Numbered from the stretch's first letter, positions 17,360 through 26,378 are shown. The stretch: DNA of 64,000 nucleotides from Chelativorans multitrophicus (GCF_011317445.1 NZ_JAAAPL010000002.1:558001-622000); one strand, 5' to 3'. Notes: generated by a model not told the origin, from the letters alone. Numbers and translations are program-made.

Positions 17360-18508
17360 CTAACGCATCCACCCCACCAGAAGCTCCTCCACGGCGCCAA
17401 ATGCTCTTTGGCGGAGCGTGCCTTTGACGACGGATTCAGCTGCGAGGAGCGGTATCTCCTGGCTTAACGTGTCGCCGATCCAGATTTGCAGGTTTCCAAC
17501 CGCAACTCCCTCCTCTACGGGAGCGGAGATCGGCCCATTGTAGACAATTCGGGCAGAGAACGATTGAGACTCGCCCGTCGGCACAAGCGCCCATAATGGA
17601 CCAGCGGCGCGAAGAGCTACAGTGCCCTTTGCGCCCCCATAGACATTGGCATCCCCGATTATCTCACCGGCGGTGAAGAGCTGGCGCCGCTCGAAAGCGC
17701 TGAAGCCCCATTCGAGCATTTTGCGCGTTTCTTCTGGGCGCTCCTGTTCTTCCGGGATTCCCGCAAGAACGGCGAAAAGCCGTTTGCCGTTGCGCTCCAT
17801 CGAAGCCGCGATCGCATAACCCTGGCCTTCCGTGAAACCGAGCGCCAACCCATCCGCTCCAGTCCCAAGCCGTAAGACGCGGTTCCGCTGACGAATGCGG
17901 TTCCATTCGAAATCCTCTTGACCGAAATAGCGGTAATATTCGGGGTACTCCCGCCAGAGATGCCGGGATAAAAGTGCTATTTCGCGGACTGTCACCTGCT
18001 GCCCTTCGGCCGGCAAGCCGGTAGGATTGACGAAAACAGATCTAGTTAGCCCAAGGGCGCGGGCGCGCTCCGTCATCAATCGCGCGAATGCATTCTCGGA
18101 ACCGGCCATCCCCTCGGCAAGTATGATGCAGCCGTCATTGGCCTGCTGCACGATAATGCCCTGCAGAAGCGCCTCGATGGGAACCCTGGAGTTCACCGCC
18201 GCGAACATGGTCGCGGTTCCTGACGGAGCGCCGCCGGTGCGCCAGGCATGCTCGCTCACCTCAAATTCCCGCTGCATGGAAATCCGACCGGTCTTCAGCG
18301 CATTGAGCAGAAGCTCTGCTGTCATGAGCTTGGCCAGCGAAGCGGGGGGGAAAGGCTCATCCGCATTTTTGGAATAAAGGATGGCGCCGGTCTCGCCATC
18401 CAGGAGGAAAGCCTGCGCCGCCTTCGTCTCAAAGCTTTGGGCACGCGCGAAAGGGAGTGGCACGAAGGCAAGGACCAACAAGCTCAATGCAGAGGCCAGT
18501 CGAATCAA
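17360..18508 (-). CDS. DacF-type D-alanyl-D-alanine carboxypeptidase homologue with degenerate active site
   Basis: A 382-residue exported penicillin-binding-protein-fold enzyme. It has a signal peptide ending near PLPFARAQS, the peptidase S11 domain, and a C-terminal beta-rich PBP5_C-like domain from about 285. SxxK is intact (Ser57-Lys60, PASLAKLMT). The SxN motif is replaced by Gln-Ala-Asn at 122-124 (VQQANDGC), and the KTG motif by Ala-Leu-Gly at 222-224 ([13 protein letters not shown]). Both were checked on the nucleotides. The gene holds the usual dacF place upstream of tmk and has an open frame of normal length, so it is not simply decaying. It may be an inactive or altered peptidoglycan-binding protein. 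Confidence 0.85.
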   Translation of the reverse strand: MIRLASALSLLVLAFVPLPFARAQSFETKAAQAFLLDGETGAILYSKNADEPFPPASLAKLMTAELLLNALKTGRISMQREFEVSEHAWRTGGAPSGTATMFAAVNSRVPIEALLQGIIVQQANDGCIILAEGMAGSENAFARLMTERARALGLTRSVFVNPTGLPAEGQQVTVREIALLSRHLWREYPEYYRYFGQEDFEWNRIRQRNRVLRLGTGADGLALGFTEGQGYAIAASMERNGKRLFAVLAGIPEEQERPEETRKMLEWGFSAFERRQLFTAGEIIGDANVYGGAKGTVALRAAGPLWALVPTGESQSFSARIVYNGPISAPVEEGVAVGNLQIWIGDTLSQEIPLLAAESVVKGTLRQRAFGAVEELLVGWMR

Positions 18509-18605
18509 GGTAATCCCCTCCTGCCTGTTCTGCGCTAGAATCTAGACGCCGGGCCGGCTATTCAAGCCCGCCCGGCGCAATATGGCAAAACTAAACTGGC
18601 AAAGC

Positions 18606-19838
18606 TCAATCGCGTATGGCGAATGCGTCCGTTGCTCCCGCCGCCCAGGCGGCCTGCAGCATCTCATCCATCTCAGCGCGACCGTCCGGCACCAGTGAGA
18701 GGACATAGACGCGACCCTCGGGGCCTGCCTTCTCCTCCATCAGTAGCCGCCCGAGTTTGGAAAGCGAGCGCGTGACCTGCCCTGCTTCCTCGCGCGAGTT
18801 CCACGTGCCGATATTGATATAGGGGGCATGGATCGCTTGACCGGCGTTCCCGCCACGGTCCGCCCACCAGCTTACGATCAGCTTCTCGTCAAGATCTGAT
18901 TTCAAAACTGAGTCAAAGACTTGCGTGGCAGAATTCACCCGTTGGTTGGCATAGGAGAGAAGTGCGAGATCGACTTGCTCTGCAGGAACAGGAGAAGCGG
19001 CGGGCCTATCCGGCACGATCGGACCAATGGCTGGCAGCGCGACGGTACCACCGGTCTCTACCAGTCCTGGCTGGTTTGCGAAGGCCAGCGTTGCTGCCGG
19101 CGCGGGTTGTGTTGGCGTTGGTCCGGCCATCGCCACCATCACGCCGGTTGGCAAACCGTCCGACGGATCAGGCGCAGCGCCGCCGGGACGGTAGGAGGCA
19201 AGAAGGAAAGAATCGTCGCGGCCCTCCAGAGGCGCCGGCCCAACATATTCCACCTGCACGCGAGCGACGCCCGAATGCGTGTAATCAAGCAATTCAGCGG
19301 CGCGTTTCGAAAGATCGATGACGCGTCCCTTTGCGAAAGGGCCTCGATCGTTCACACGGACGATAACGGAACTGCCGTTATCCATATTGGTGACGCGCGC
19401 ATAGCTGGGCAGCGGCATCGTGGGATGAGCTGCCGTCAAATGGGTCATGTCATAGATTTCGCCGTTGGCAGTGAGCCTGCCGTGGAACGCGTCGCCATAC
19501 CAGGATGCCGCACCTTCGGCCCTGTAGTCAGGATCTTCCTTCGGACGATACCAGCGCCCCTTCACCTGATAGGGCTTGCCTACCTGATAACGGCCACCGC
19601 CGCGCGGCAACTTGGAGGCGCCATAGGCTACGCGAGGGCTTGCCTTCACGCCGTATTTCGATTCGGGGAAGTACTCCTTCGAGCTTTTGAGGGAAACCTT
19701 CTCAACAGCACTGCCGCAGCCGGCCAAGAACACCGATAGAGCGACGATGCCGACACAGGCCAGACCGGTGTTGACCCGTTTTCCCCTCAAATTCCGCCCA
19801 GCGATCACCTGGTCCTTCCCCGAAAAAAACACTTTCAA
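18606..19838 (-). CDS. rlpA: RlpA-family septal lipoprotein (double-psi beta-barrel, SPOR-like end)
   Basis: A 410-residue lipoprotein. The lipobox FLAGC places the lipidated Cys at 41. The RlpA double-psi barrel spans about 105-200 ([39 protein letters not shown]). A proline-rich linker follows, then a C-terminal SPOR-like domain ([23 protein letters not shown]). RlpA proteins are lytic transglycosylases or glycan-binding proteins at the division site. Initiation is probably TTG at 19838, with GAGGGG seven bases ahead; no ATG is available before the lipobox. Confidence 0.9.
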   Translation of the reverse strand: MKVFFSGKDQVIAGRNLRGKRVNTGLACVGIVALSVFLAGCGSAVEKVSLKSSKEYFPESKYGVKASPRVAYGASKLPRGGGRYQVGKPYQVKGRWYRPKEDPDYRAEGAASWYGDAFHGRLTANGEIYDMTHLTAAHPTMPLPSYARVTNMDNGSSVIVRVNDRGPFAKGRVIDLSKRAAELLDYTHSGVARVQVEYVGPAPLEGRDDSFLLASYRPGGAAPDPSDGLPTGVMVAMAGPTPTQPAPAATLAFANQPGLVETGGTVALPAIGPIVPDRPAASPVPAEQVDLALLSYANQRVNSATQVFDSVLKSDLDEKLIVSWWADRGGNAGQAIHAPYINIGTWNSREEAGQVTRSLSKLGRLLMEEKAGPEGRVYVLSLVPDGRAEMDEMLQAAWAAGATDAFAIRD

Positions 19839-20170
19839 AAGACGCCCCTCAGACTGCGCATGACCCGCGTTGCCGGATCCCTCTCATGCGCACGAAATCG
19901 TTATAACCTTCTGAATCAACTATGGCAGTAAATTGGCGAAAATAAGTGTTACATATGATGAGCGGCGCGATCAGCCCGCTTCTCAATCCCTGCCTCGGGG
20001 CAAGTGAAGCAGCCGCAACCGTCGTAAAAAGACCTGACGACAAGCCGACTACCTCAAATTGATGGAAGCTTCCGCTTCTTCAACGTCCATAAAATAATAG
20101 CTTCCAGCGCGAAGCAAAGCTGTATATATTTCGCTTCTGCAAGTAGGAACAATGGGGAGGAGAGGGTTTC
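19839..20170. other. Divergent intergenic region between rlpA and the small membrane protein
   Basis: About 330 bases without a supported gene. It must hold the promoters for rlpA (minus) and for the gene at 20171 (plus). It is AT-richer near 20085-20135. I found no sigma-70 pair with acceptable spacing and no RNA gene. Confidence 0.5.
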
Positions 20171-20575
20171 ATGCCGCACTTGGCAAACCTATACTTCAAG
20201 ACGGCTATAGTCTTTCTTCTGGTCGGAATAGCTATGGGATTGCAAATGGCAATCTCCGGCGATCACAATGTTATCGGCCCGCATGCTCACGCAAATCTTC
20301 TTGGTTGGGTAACCATGGCAATTTTTGGGAGCTACTACGCGCTGAACCCGGCAAAAGCCCAGGGAAGGCTGGCGATGCTTCAGTACTGGGTCTATACAGC
20401 GGGCGTTGTGGTCATCGTACCATCGCTTTACATGCTTTATCTTGGCTATGCGTTTTTTGAACCGCTCACGGCGATAGCCTCACTCGTGATCCTTCTCGGC
20501 GTGGTTCTTTTCGCGGTGGTCATCTACGCCAAGGAGCCGGCTCCGCGCTCGATCCCGGGAGGAGCGGCGGTCTGA
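20171..20575 (+). CDS. Small four-helix membrane protein resembling a piece of haem-copper oxidase subunit I
   Basis: 134 residues with four predicted membrane helices at about 10-28, 42-60, 70-90 and 98-118. Helix 2 begins with the His-rich HAHANLLGWVTMAIFG, reminiscent of the haem-ligand helices in cbb3-type oxidase subunit I and NnrS-like proteins. It is only a quarter of the length of those proteins. Small stand-alone proteins of this type occur in Rhizobiales, but I know of no assigned function. Haem or copper binding by the paired His is inference. ATG at 20171 is preceded by GGGGAGGAGAGGG, a strong ribosome site. Confidence 0.75.
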   Translation: MPHLANLYFKTAIVFLLVGIAMGLQMAISGDHNVIGPHAHANLLGWVTMAIFGSYYALNPAKAQGRLAMLQYWVYTAGVVVIVPSLYMLYLGYAFFEPLTAIASLVILLGVVLFAVVIYAKEPAPRSIPGGAAV

Positions 20576-20621
20576 AGGCTTACCGCCAAACTCAAATCGC
20601 CCTGACAATCGCTTTGTAAGT

Positions 20622-20648
20622 GCCTGGGTGCCTTGCGTGCACCCGGGC
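20622..20648 (+). terminator. Hairpin after the small membrane protein gene
   Basis: Inverted repeat GCCTGGGTGC (20622-20631) and GCACCCGGGC (20639-20648), with one mismatch and a seven-base loop, 47 bases after the stop at 20575. There is no T-run behind it, so it is a weak intrinsic terminator at best. Confidence 0.4.
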
Positions 20649-20708
20649 ATCTTCTATCGCGGCAAAAGCCGCGGCGCTGATGATATCGGTGGCAGGCTAT
20701 ACCTCTTG

Positions 20709-22865
20709 CTATTTTTGATCCGCCCCTATCCAATTCCGGGCCAAGTCGCTCGCTTCGGTAGTGATCGAGCCCTCACCGTGGAGAGCATAGCTTGCGCGTA
20801 AATCCTCTATTTCGCGATCGATCATCGAGGACGAAATAGAAGCTTTCCTTTTATGACTCCGCTCGCCGGTTGCAGGGACTGAGGGAGCTGAGGAAATCGG
20901 CGCCGCCGCAGCACGGCTGGGAGTGGGTTTCACCTCGATCGCGGCCTCGTTCGCCCTCGTCGATCTCGACGCAAACGCTTCTTGATCCGCTTTCCATCGA
21001 GCGATTCGAAGTGCCTCGCCTTCTTCCGCACGTTGAGCTCTCTTGGCATCAAACTCGGCATTCTCGCGTGCCAGTTGCGCAAAAATGCTTTCCCGCCGGA
21101 TGTCGGATATCCGCCTCTCGATGCAACGTTGAGCGTAAGTCGTCACCTTCGCCGACACATTTGCGGTGAGAAAATCGTCATTCAGCGACGACCCGCTACG
21201 CACCTGCTGCAATACTCTACGCTTTTCCAGATAGAAGGGCTGCTGCGCCAATGCCCCCCGCAGCTCCTTAACGGCGTTCCTTATAGACTTTTCTCTGTCG
21301 GGAAGCCCAAATCGTGAGGTGATGGATCGGTCGATGATCTTTGACGCCTCCCTTGAATTCAGGAAGCGTTCAACGGCATCATTTTCTTTGGCTGGCTCCT
21401 CAACATACACACCCTTCTCAAGCAATGCATGGCGCATACCATCCGCGGTGGAACGCCTCAGAGCATCGCTCTCTCTGTCCTCTTTCCGCCTGTAATCATC
21501 GACTATCCAGCCAAGGCGATTTTCCAGCTCAACGATCCGGCGCTCTTGATGCTTCAGCGATGATTTAATCTCGCGATAGCTCCGTTCAGCCTCCAGTTCG
21601 GGTTCTCGCTGAACCTTGACCCGAACCCAATTCCAAAATCCCGTCCGATTGGCCATGGTCAATTCTGACTTCAGCCTCGTCTTTTCAGGCTTCAGCCTGG
21701 CTGCTTCAGCCCGCAGGCTTTTGATCTCCTGCAGCAATGGTTCCAAAGCAGCGTCGCGCGATGCCTTCAGCTTTTCAACGATGCGAGATCGTCCCTTCAA
21801 GAAGTTCTGATAACCGGCTTCAAGAATTTGCAATGCATCGCCCGCCAGGAAAGAGGTGCTACCCTGAGGGTTAGCGCGAAGTTCAAACTCCCTCAGAATG
21901 GACTCTGCGCGCGCGGCAGCGCGGCTCGGATCAGAAAGACCAATCACACCAGACTTAATCTGCCTCTGGGCTAGATCCTTGACGTGCTCAATGCGCGATA
22001 AAAATCCTGCTATCGCGTCATCGGACAATGACAGGTGTTCTGTGTGGCAGAGTGCGCGCCACTCCGAAGCCGGGATCGATAGGAAACGCCGCCATGTCTC
22101 GTCGGTAAATACCTCATCCATGCGTATGTTTCGAATAGCGCTCTCATGCGTGGCCGAGCTTCGCGGGGAGAAGGTATTTTCATGGTCTATGAGCATCAAA
22201 GTCGCATCGCCGCTCCACATGCGATTGCCTTGATTGTCGTCAAGCTGATTGACCAGATAATAAAACAGCTTGGCATTGCCCGGAATTTCTACTCCGCGCA
22301 CTTTTTTCTCGCTTGCGGAGATTTTCTTTTCTTCGGTGTATCCTTCTAACAAGGGCTGAAGAATAGATCTTTTTCTTGCTATGGTGGGAGGAACGAGATG
22401 GACTCCCAGTTTCTCGCTAACCCGATATGCCAATTCCTCCAGAAAGGCTGCCTTCGGAGATTGCATCCTCTTCATGACAATCGGGATTTCGCTTCCCTCT
22501 ATTTTATATAAGCTGTTGTTATATCTGCTTTTAAAGGGAACCTGCCTTGAAAGGTCTGCTGCTTTCAGCAGGCGTTCAATCCGCGCATTGATCAGCGGCA
22601 CCAAAGATCGGTTTTCCCGTCTTGCGGTAGACAGGGTGTCGAGCAGCTTCGTCGGCGGCAAAGATTCCAGACTCAGAGCGCCTGAAACTCCTGGAAATGC
22701 CGGGCGGCAGAGAGTCGTCTGCGGCGCGCCCTGAGGCGCTGCTGGCTGTGCGGGCAGGATTTCCATTGACTTATGGAGGCGTAGAGGGCCGGGAGCCGGC
22801 AATGGCTGTGTGCCTCCAACTGAGGAGATGCACGGCAAGGAAAGCGAACGGGCGGGAAGCGGCAT
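20709..22865 (-). CDS. Large protein with PI3/4-kinase-like core and coiled-coil C-terminal half; unrecognised
   Basis: A 718-residue protein I cannot name. Residues 1-70 are Pro- and Ser-rich and look disordered. A PI3/4-kinase (HipA-like) core then shows an ATP-site Lys132 (IPIVMKRM), an alpha-C Glu143/144 in FLEELAYRVSEKLG, VPPTI at 158-162, a catalytic D-x4-N (Asp209-Asn214, LDDNQGN) and a metal Asp227 (LMLIDHENTF). Residues 360-460 and 590-630 are highly charged and predicted coiled coil. The tail has a basic SHKRKAS. I chose ATG 22865 because AAGGAT precedes it; ATG 22985 would add 40 residues without a ribosome site. The coding sequence is AT-richer than neighbours and lies beside tRNA-Ser, suggesting acquisition. 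It could be a secreted effector kinase or a toxin; neither is shown. Confidence 0.75.
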   Translation of the reverse strand: MPLPARSLSLPCISSVGGTQPLPAPGPLRLHKSMEILPAQPAAPQGAPQTTLCRPAFPGVSGALSLESLPPTKLLDTLSTARRENRSLVPLINARIERLLKAADLSRQVPFKSRYNNSLYKIEGSEIPIVMKRMQSPKAAFLEELAYRVSEKLGVHLVPPTIARKRSILQPLLEGYTEEKKISASEKKVRGVEIPGNAKLFYYLVNQLDDNQGNRMWSGDATLMLIDHENTFSPRSSATHESAIRNIRMDEVFTDETWRRFLSIPASEWRALCHTEHLSLSDDAIAGFLSRIEHVKDLAQRQIKSGVIGLSDPSRAAARAESILREFELRANPQGSTSFLAGDALQILEAGYQNFLKGRSRIVEKLKASRDAALEPLLQEIKSLRAEAARLKPEKTRLKSELTMANRTGFWNWVRVKVQREPELEAERSYREIKSSLKHQERRIVELENRLGWIVDDYRRKEDRESDALRRSTADGMRHALLEKGVYVEEPAKENDAVERFLNSREASKIIDRSITSRFGLPDREKSIRNAVKELRGALAQQPFYLEKRRVLQQVRSGSSLNDDFLTANVSAKVTTYAQRCIERRISDIRRESIFAQLARENAEFDAKRAQRAEEGEALRIARWKADQEAFASRSTRANEAAIEVKPTPSRAAAAPISSAPSVPATGERSHKRKASISSSMIDREIEDLRASYALHGEGSITTEASDLARNWIGADQK

Positions 22866-23173
22866 GGCAGAAAATCCTTGTGGGGCCGGTTCTACATGCC
22901 ATCGGATAACCAGAGCCTCTAATAGGGATTTTGGAATTGAGCAGCATTTATCGGTAGGATCGTGCACACCCAGTCGAAGCTTCATCCGCCCGACACATCG
23001 CCGTAACCTCTATGCACAAGATGCCGAGAATGCGGAGAGAACCAGCGGAACGAGTTGACGCGGCAATTGGAGGCGCGGTAAAGGCTCAATGGTAAAATGC
23101 GTTCGGCAGCAAAATGGTAGCAGCGTGAAATTGCTCCACCGGAAGACCAGAAAAGCCAACGAAATCAACGTTT

Positions 23174-23263
23174 GGAGGGATGGCCGAGCGGTTTAAGGCA
23201 CCGGTCTTGAAAACCGGCGTGGGCGCGAGTCCACCGTGGGTTCGAATCCCACTCCCTCCGCCA
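23174..23263 (+). tRNA. tRNA-Ser (anticodon TGA)
   Basis: A 90-base class II tRNA. The acceptor stem GGAGGGA (23174-23180) pairs with TCCCTCC (23253-23259), followed by discriminator G and an encoded CCA. The anticodon loop CTTGAAA gives TGA, and a long variable arm sits before GGTTCGAATCC. A small ACCGCT-GA-AGCGGT hairpin follows at 23267-23280. Confidence 0.97.
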
Positions 23264-23310
23264 CAAACCGCTGAAGCGGTCAGGAACCGAACGCTTTCAA
23301 AGGGACGATC

Positions 23311-23559
23311 ATGAACGATAGCTTTGAGGCATATGCGGTCGCCGTTATCATCGCATTCGGAGCCATTACGATCGGTGGCCTGATGGCCGCGACCATCGCC
23401 TTCGGCGAACGCGACGGCTTCCTGTTCTCCCTGGGAGCCGGGGCTGCGGCATGGCTTGCCGGCTACGCAATCTTTTTCGACCGACCGAAGTCCTATATCG
23501 CCTTTCTTGCTGTATCGATTCTCATGAGCATCGCGGCAACGCTCATCCTGGCGTTTTGA
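23311..23559 (+). CDS. Small hypothetical membrane protein
   Basis: 82 residues with three predicted hydrophobic helices (about 8-30, 38-56 and 60-82) joined by short loops; the FGERDGFLF segment links the first two. No family recognised. ATG at 23311 has AAAGGGA ahead of it. It begins 48 bases after tRNA-Ser and may share its transcript. The gene is plausible from start signal and amino-acid pattern, but its function is unknown. Confidence 0.65.
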   Translation: MNDSFEAYAVAVIIAFGAITIGGLMAATIAFGERDGFLFSLGAGAAAWLAGYAIFFDRPKSYIAFLAVSILMSIAATLILAF

Positions 23560-23604
23560 GGCTGGAGAACTTCACAGGCAGCGATGGTTGATAATGCTGG
23601 CGCT

Positions 23605-24177
23605 TCAGAAGCGATAGCCGATCCGCAGGCCTGTGGCTTCGGCGCCGTTGTTGTCACCGCATAGGCTCGCGTTGGAGAAATGGTCTGTGTAGGCCTGCAG
23701 CGTCCAGCGCTCACCCACATCATATCCGATAGCCGCGCCCAAATGAAAAAGAGCCCGGCATCCCAGAGCCTTATAGGTGGTCGGATCGTCCAAATTCTTA
23801 GCCGTTGTTACGGCGCCGCCCAGGCTGGCACTCAGATAAAAGTTGCCGACGAGGTGGAAATCCCAGCTAAGGCCTGCATAGGCAAAATGGATCGGGTCAT
23901 CGGCAATGGCCGCATCGAAACCGATATAGGGACGCGGTGAGCCGATGCGCTCCAGAAAGGCGGGGGCGCTGAACAAGAACTCGCCATTGATGACCGTGCC
24001 GCTGAAATCATCAGTTGAAAAGAAGCCGCGGTCATAGGCCATCACGCCGAAGCGCAGCTCCCGCCAGTCGGAATGGATGCCGGGCTGCAGAAACCTCGTA
24101 GGCATCTCCTCTGCATGTGTGTTCGAAGGAAGCGCTGCCCCTATTTGAAGCAGGCAAAAGAGGAAACGACCCCGCAT
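23605..24177 (-). CDS. PagL-like lipid A 3-O-deacylase (acyloxyacyl hydrolase family)
   Basis: A 190-residue exported protein with a signal peptide (MRGRFLFCLLQIGAALPSNTHA) and an eight-stranded beta-barrel pattern of alternating residues, ending in an aromatic GLRIGYRF for outer membrane insertion. The catalytic His-Ser pair of the PagL family appears in AYTDHFSNAS near residues 163-170. These enzymes remove the 3-O acyl chain from lipid A in the outer membrane. The family call rests on the HxSN-like motif, barrel length and C-terminus. Activity on this organism's lipid A is inferred. Confidence 0.75.
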   Translation of the reverse strand: MRGRFLFCLLQIGAALPSNTHAEEMPTRFLQPGIHSDWRELRFGVMAYDRGFFSTDDFSGTVINGEFLFSAPAFLERIGSPRPYIGFDAAIADDPIHFAYAGLSWDFHLVGNFYLSASLGGAVTTAKNLDDPTTYKALGCRALFHLGAAIGYDVGERWTLQAYTDHFSNASLCGDNNGAEATGLRIGYRF

Positions 24178-24367
24178 TTTTCCCCCACCGTCTCGATCGA
24201 AGGGGACGGTATAGGCATGTCAGCCTAAGCGTGCCCCGATTCGTGCAAAGTCTATCAGAGATTGAGCTGGGCGGCGAAGGCGGCATACCCCCGAATAGCC
24301 AAGAAAAACGACAGCGCGAGGCGCACCAATTCCGGTCTTCGTGCGTTAGGCAGTCATGGAGAGAAAC

Positions 24368-24694
24368 ATGGCTGGGAAACGAAAGATAACGACGGGCGCG
24401 AACGACAGGCCAGTGGACGAAAGCATCGCCCAAACCGGTGAAGGATTGCCCGACGATAGCGGGCACGCGCTGAGCACCGACGAAGCACAAGTCGCCCGTG
24501 CTCGGGAGTCGTTGAAGCCGGAAAAGCTGACGTCGGGCCAACAGGCTGGCAATCCGGATGCGGTGCCGGAGGGCACGCCCGGTGCGGGTGAAAATATCTG
24601 TCGGCGCTGCCGGGGCTCCGGTGAAATTGGCGGAAGCCCCTGCCCCGATTGCGGCGGCTCCGGCAAGGTGATCACGCCGATTGGGGGAGCCTGA
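24368..24694 (+). CDS. Small protein with DnaJ-type CxxCxGxG zinc module, copy 1
   Basis: 108 residues. About 75 acidic, apparently disordered residues are followed by a compact C-terminal module with CRRCRGSG and CPDCGGSG, the paired CxxCxGxG repeats that bind one zinc in DnaJ. No J domain or other chaperone domain is present. ATG at 24368 has GGAGAG six bases ahead; ATG 24356 is an alternative. A shorter homologue follows 68 bases downstream on the same strand. Role unknown; a zinc-dependent protein-binding or redox function is a guess. Confidence 0.75.
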   Translation: MAGKRKITTGANDRPVDESIAQTGEGLPDDSGHALSTDEAQVARARESLKPEKLTSGQQAGNPDAVPEGTPGAGENICRRCRGSGEIGGSPCPDCGGSGKVITPIGGA

Positions 24695-24762
24695 GGCTCG
24701 CCACAGACCGGGATTGCGATCTGGACCTGACGCCTTCTATTTTATCAACAGGAGCGGAACCG

Positions 24763-24924
24763 ATGGCCAAAAAGAAGGCGCCGGGCGACGAGACTGAACC
24801 GGGGACCAGGCAATCGGCCGAAAATATCTGCAGGCGCTGTTCTGGAACCGGTAAAGTCGACGGTAGACCCTGCCGGGATTGTGGCGGCTCAGGACGGGTT
24901 ACGGTGATTGTCGGCGATGCCTGA
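24763..24924 (+). CDS. Small protein with DnaJ-type CxxCxGxG zinc module, copy 2
   Basis: A 53-residue basic-then-acidic microprotein whose C-terminal half, SAENICRRCSGTGKVDGRPC and then RDCGGSGRV, is nearly the same as that of the preceding gene (GENICRRCRGSGEIGGSPC). The four Cys form one zinc site. CAGGAG lies ahead of the ATG. The pair arose by tandem duplication, with the long N-terminal extension kept only in the first copy. Confidence 0.75.
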   Translation: MAKKKAPGDETEPGTRQSAENICRRCSGTGKVDGRPCRDCGGSGRVTVIVGDA

Positions 24925-24957
24925 CCAAGACTGGTGGCACCAGATGCAATCCAGTGG

Positions 24958-26109
24958 TCACCATTTAACGCTGTAACTGGCGGAAAAGAGTGCAGCCCAG
25001 CCCGCATCCACCGCGGCACCGGTTTCAACGCCTTCAGTGATTTCGGCGGAGGAGAGATAGGAGATGCCGCCTCCAAGCCGCAATTCGCCGCCCCACTGAT
25101 CCTTTAGGCTGGCGCCTGCGGCAAGCAGCCATTTGTCCTTGCGCAGGTCATAGCCGGTACTCACGCCGCGGTCCCACTGGAGACTGACAAGGCCCGACAC
25201 TCTTTCGTTGAAGGCGTGCCCAACGCCGCCGGTAATCGTCCAGCCATCCCGCCAGTAATATTCGTTCCGGCTTTTCAAGTCGCCGATGCCGGGAATGCCG
25301 GTCGAAACAGAGAGGTCAAGCGTCTCGTTGACAGACCAATCTGTCCATTTGACCGAACCGAAAGCCAGCCACCCTGGCGCAATGCCGGATTGAAGCCTCA
25401 ATTCCACGCTTTGCGGTAGTTCACCCGTGGCAAAAGCCGGCAGCTCGGCCCCGGGAATAAGGGGTGTTCCGCCGGAGCCGGTGGCATTGTGAGTTGTGCC
25501 AGAGCGATAAAGAAGCTGCGCGCGAAGGGCGATATCCGGAATCTCATAGCCGATACCGGCGCGCCAGCCATAAGCGTCGCTGTCGAGGCCGATCTCCATC
25601 GGGACTGGTCCCAAGCCGGGCAAAGTGGGTAGCGCATCAAGGGTGTAATCGAGCTTTTCGATAAAGGCTCCCCCCAACAGCGAGAGGCGCCCTCGACCCA
25701 TGTCGAAGAACGCGGCGCACGTTGCGCCGAACTCGGTCACGATGAAGGACTCCGATAGCTTACCGCTAACGCCGTAAGGGACCGCGAAGCTGGAGCTGGC
25801 GCCATTGGAATCCGTATAGGTTCCCGCGCATGCAAACTTGTCATCGACGCCGAACTTTACGGCCGCCGACGGGATGACATAGGTGTCAAGGTAATTTTCG
25901 CCGATTAGCGCCGGATTGGGAGCCGCCAGCGGTGCGGCGCGATATTCCTGATGGGGCACGGCAATATAGGCCCCAGCACGGAAATTGACGTTCCCCTCCT
26001 CGAAGAGGATGTCCGTATCCGCGGTGCCTCGCGAGAACCCTCCGGCTTGAGCGCTGCCGACGATAAATGGGAAAACCACAAATGAGTATGCAAGATGACT
26101 GAATCGCAT
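24958..26109 (-). CDS. FadL/OmpP1-family outer membrane transport protein
   Basis: 383 residues. A signal peptide ends near VGSAQA. The mature N-terminus GGFSRGTADTDILFEEGN corresponds to the FadL hatch segment, and the rest is a 14-stranded barrel pattern ending in FSASYSVKW with the outer membrane terminal Trp. FadL proteins carry long-chain fatty acids or other hydrophobic molecules across the outer membrane. WTDWSVNETLDLSV and KDKWLLAAGASL are typical blocks. There is no fatty-acid gene next to it, so the ligand is open. Confidence 0.88.
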   Translation of the reverse strand: MRFSHLAYSFVVFPFIVGSAQAGGFSRGTADTDILFEEGNVNFRAGAYIAVPHQEYRAAPLAAPNPALIGENYLDTYVIPSAAVKFGVDDKFACAGTYTDSNGASSSFAVPYGVSGKLSESFIVTEFGATCAAFFDMGRGRLSLLGGAFIEKLDYTLDALPTLPGLGPVPMEIGLDSDAYGWRAGIGYEIPDIALRAQLLYRSGTTHNATGSGGTPLIPGAELPAFATGELPQSVELRLQSGIAPGWLAFGSVKWTDWSVNETLDLSVSTGIPGIGDLKSRNEYYWRDGWTITGGVGHAFNERVSGLVSLQWDRGVSTGYDLRKDKWLLAAGASLKDQWGGELRLGGGISYLSSAEITEGVETGAAVDAGWAALFSASYSVKW

Positions 26110-26351
26110 ACGAGCCCCTCCATTGGTGCGACACTATCGCCGAAATGATAGCGCGGCCACCGATTAGGCCATTTGCGATGTTGAGAACTAAAATTTTGTG
26201 AGGATAATAGCTTAATGGATACTTGGTATTCCTGAAGCCGTGGGCTCCATTTAAGGGCCCGAACCCTAAACTCCTTTAAATCCGGGCTGTGGAAGCAGGA
26301 AACCCTCTAAAAAAGGCATGTTGCAGTAGGGCAACATGGAGGGGAAATCTG

Positions 26352-26378
26352 AACTGCGCGCCGTAAAAGCGCGCAGTT
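26352..26378 (-). terminator. Hairpin downstream of valS
   Basis: Perfect ten-base arms AACTGCGCGC (26352-26361) and GCGCGCAGTT (26369-26378) around a seven-base loop, 21 bases beyond the valS stop. A T-run does not follow immediately (CAGATTT on the minus strand). A second perfect stem CATGTTGC / GCAACATG lies just beyond, at 26317-26338. Probably the valS transcript end. Confidence 0.6.

Noticed and set aside
19849-20043. A 64-codon minus-strand frame upstream of rlpA
   Set aside because: No ribosome site, composition like non-coding sequence, and it lies in the likely promoter region of rlpA.
23174-23263. Possible integration site at the 3' end of tRNA-Ser
   Set aside because: I found no second copy of the tRNA 3' end in the window and no integrase gene, so no island boundaries can be drawn.
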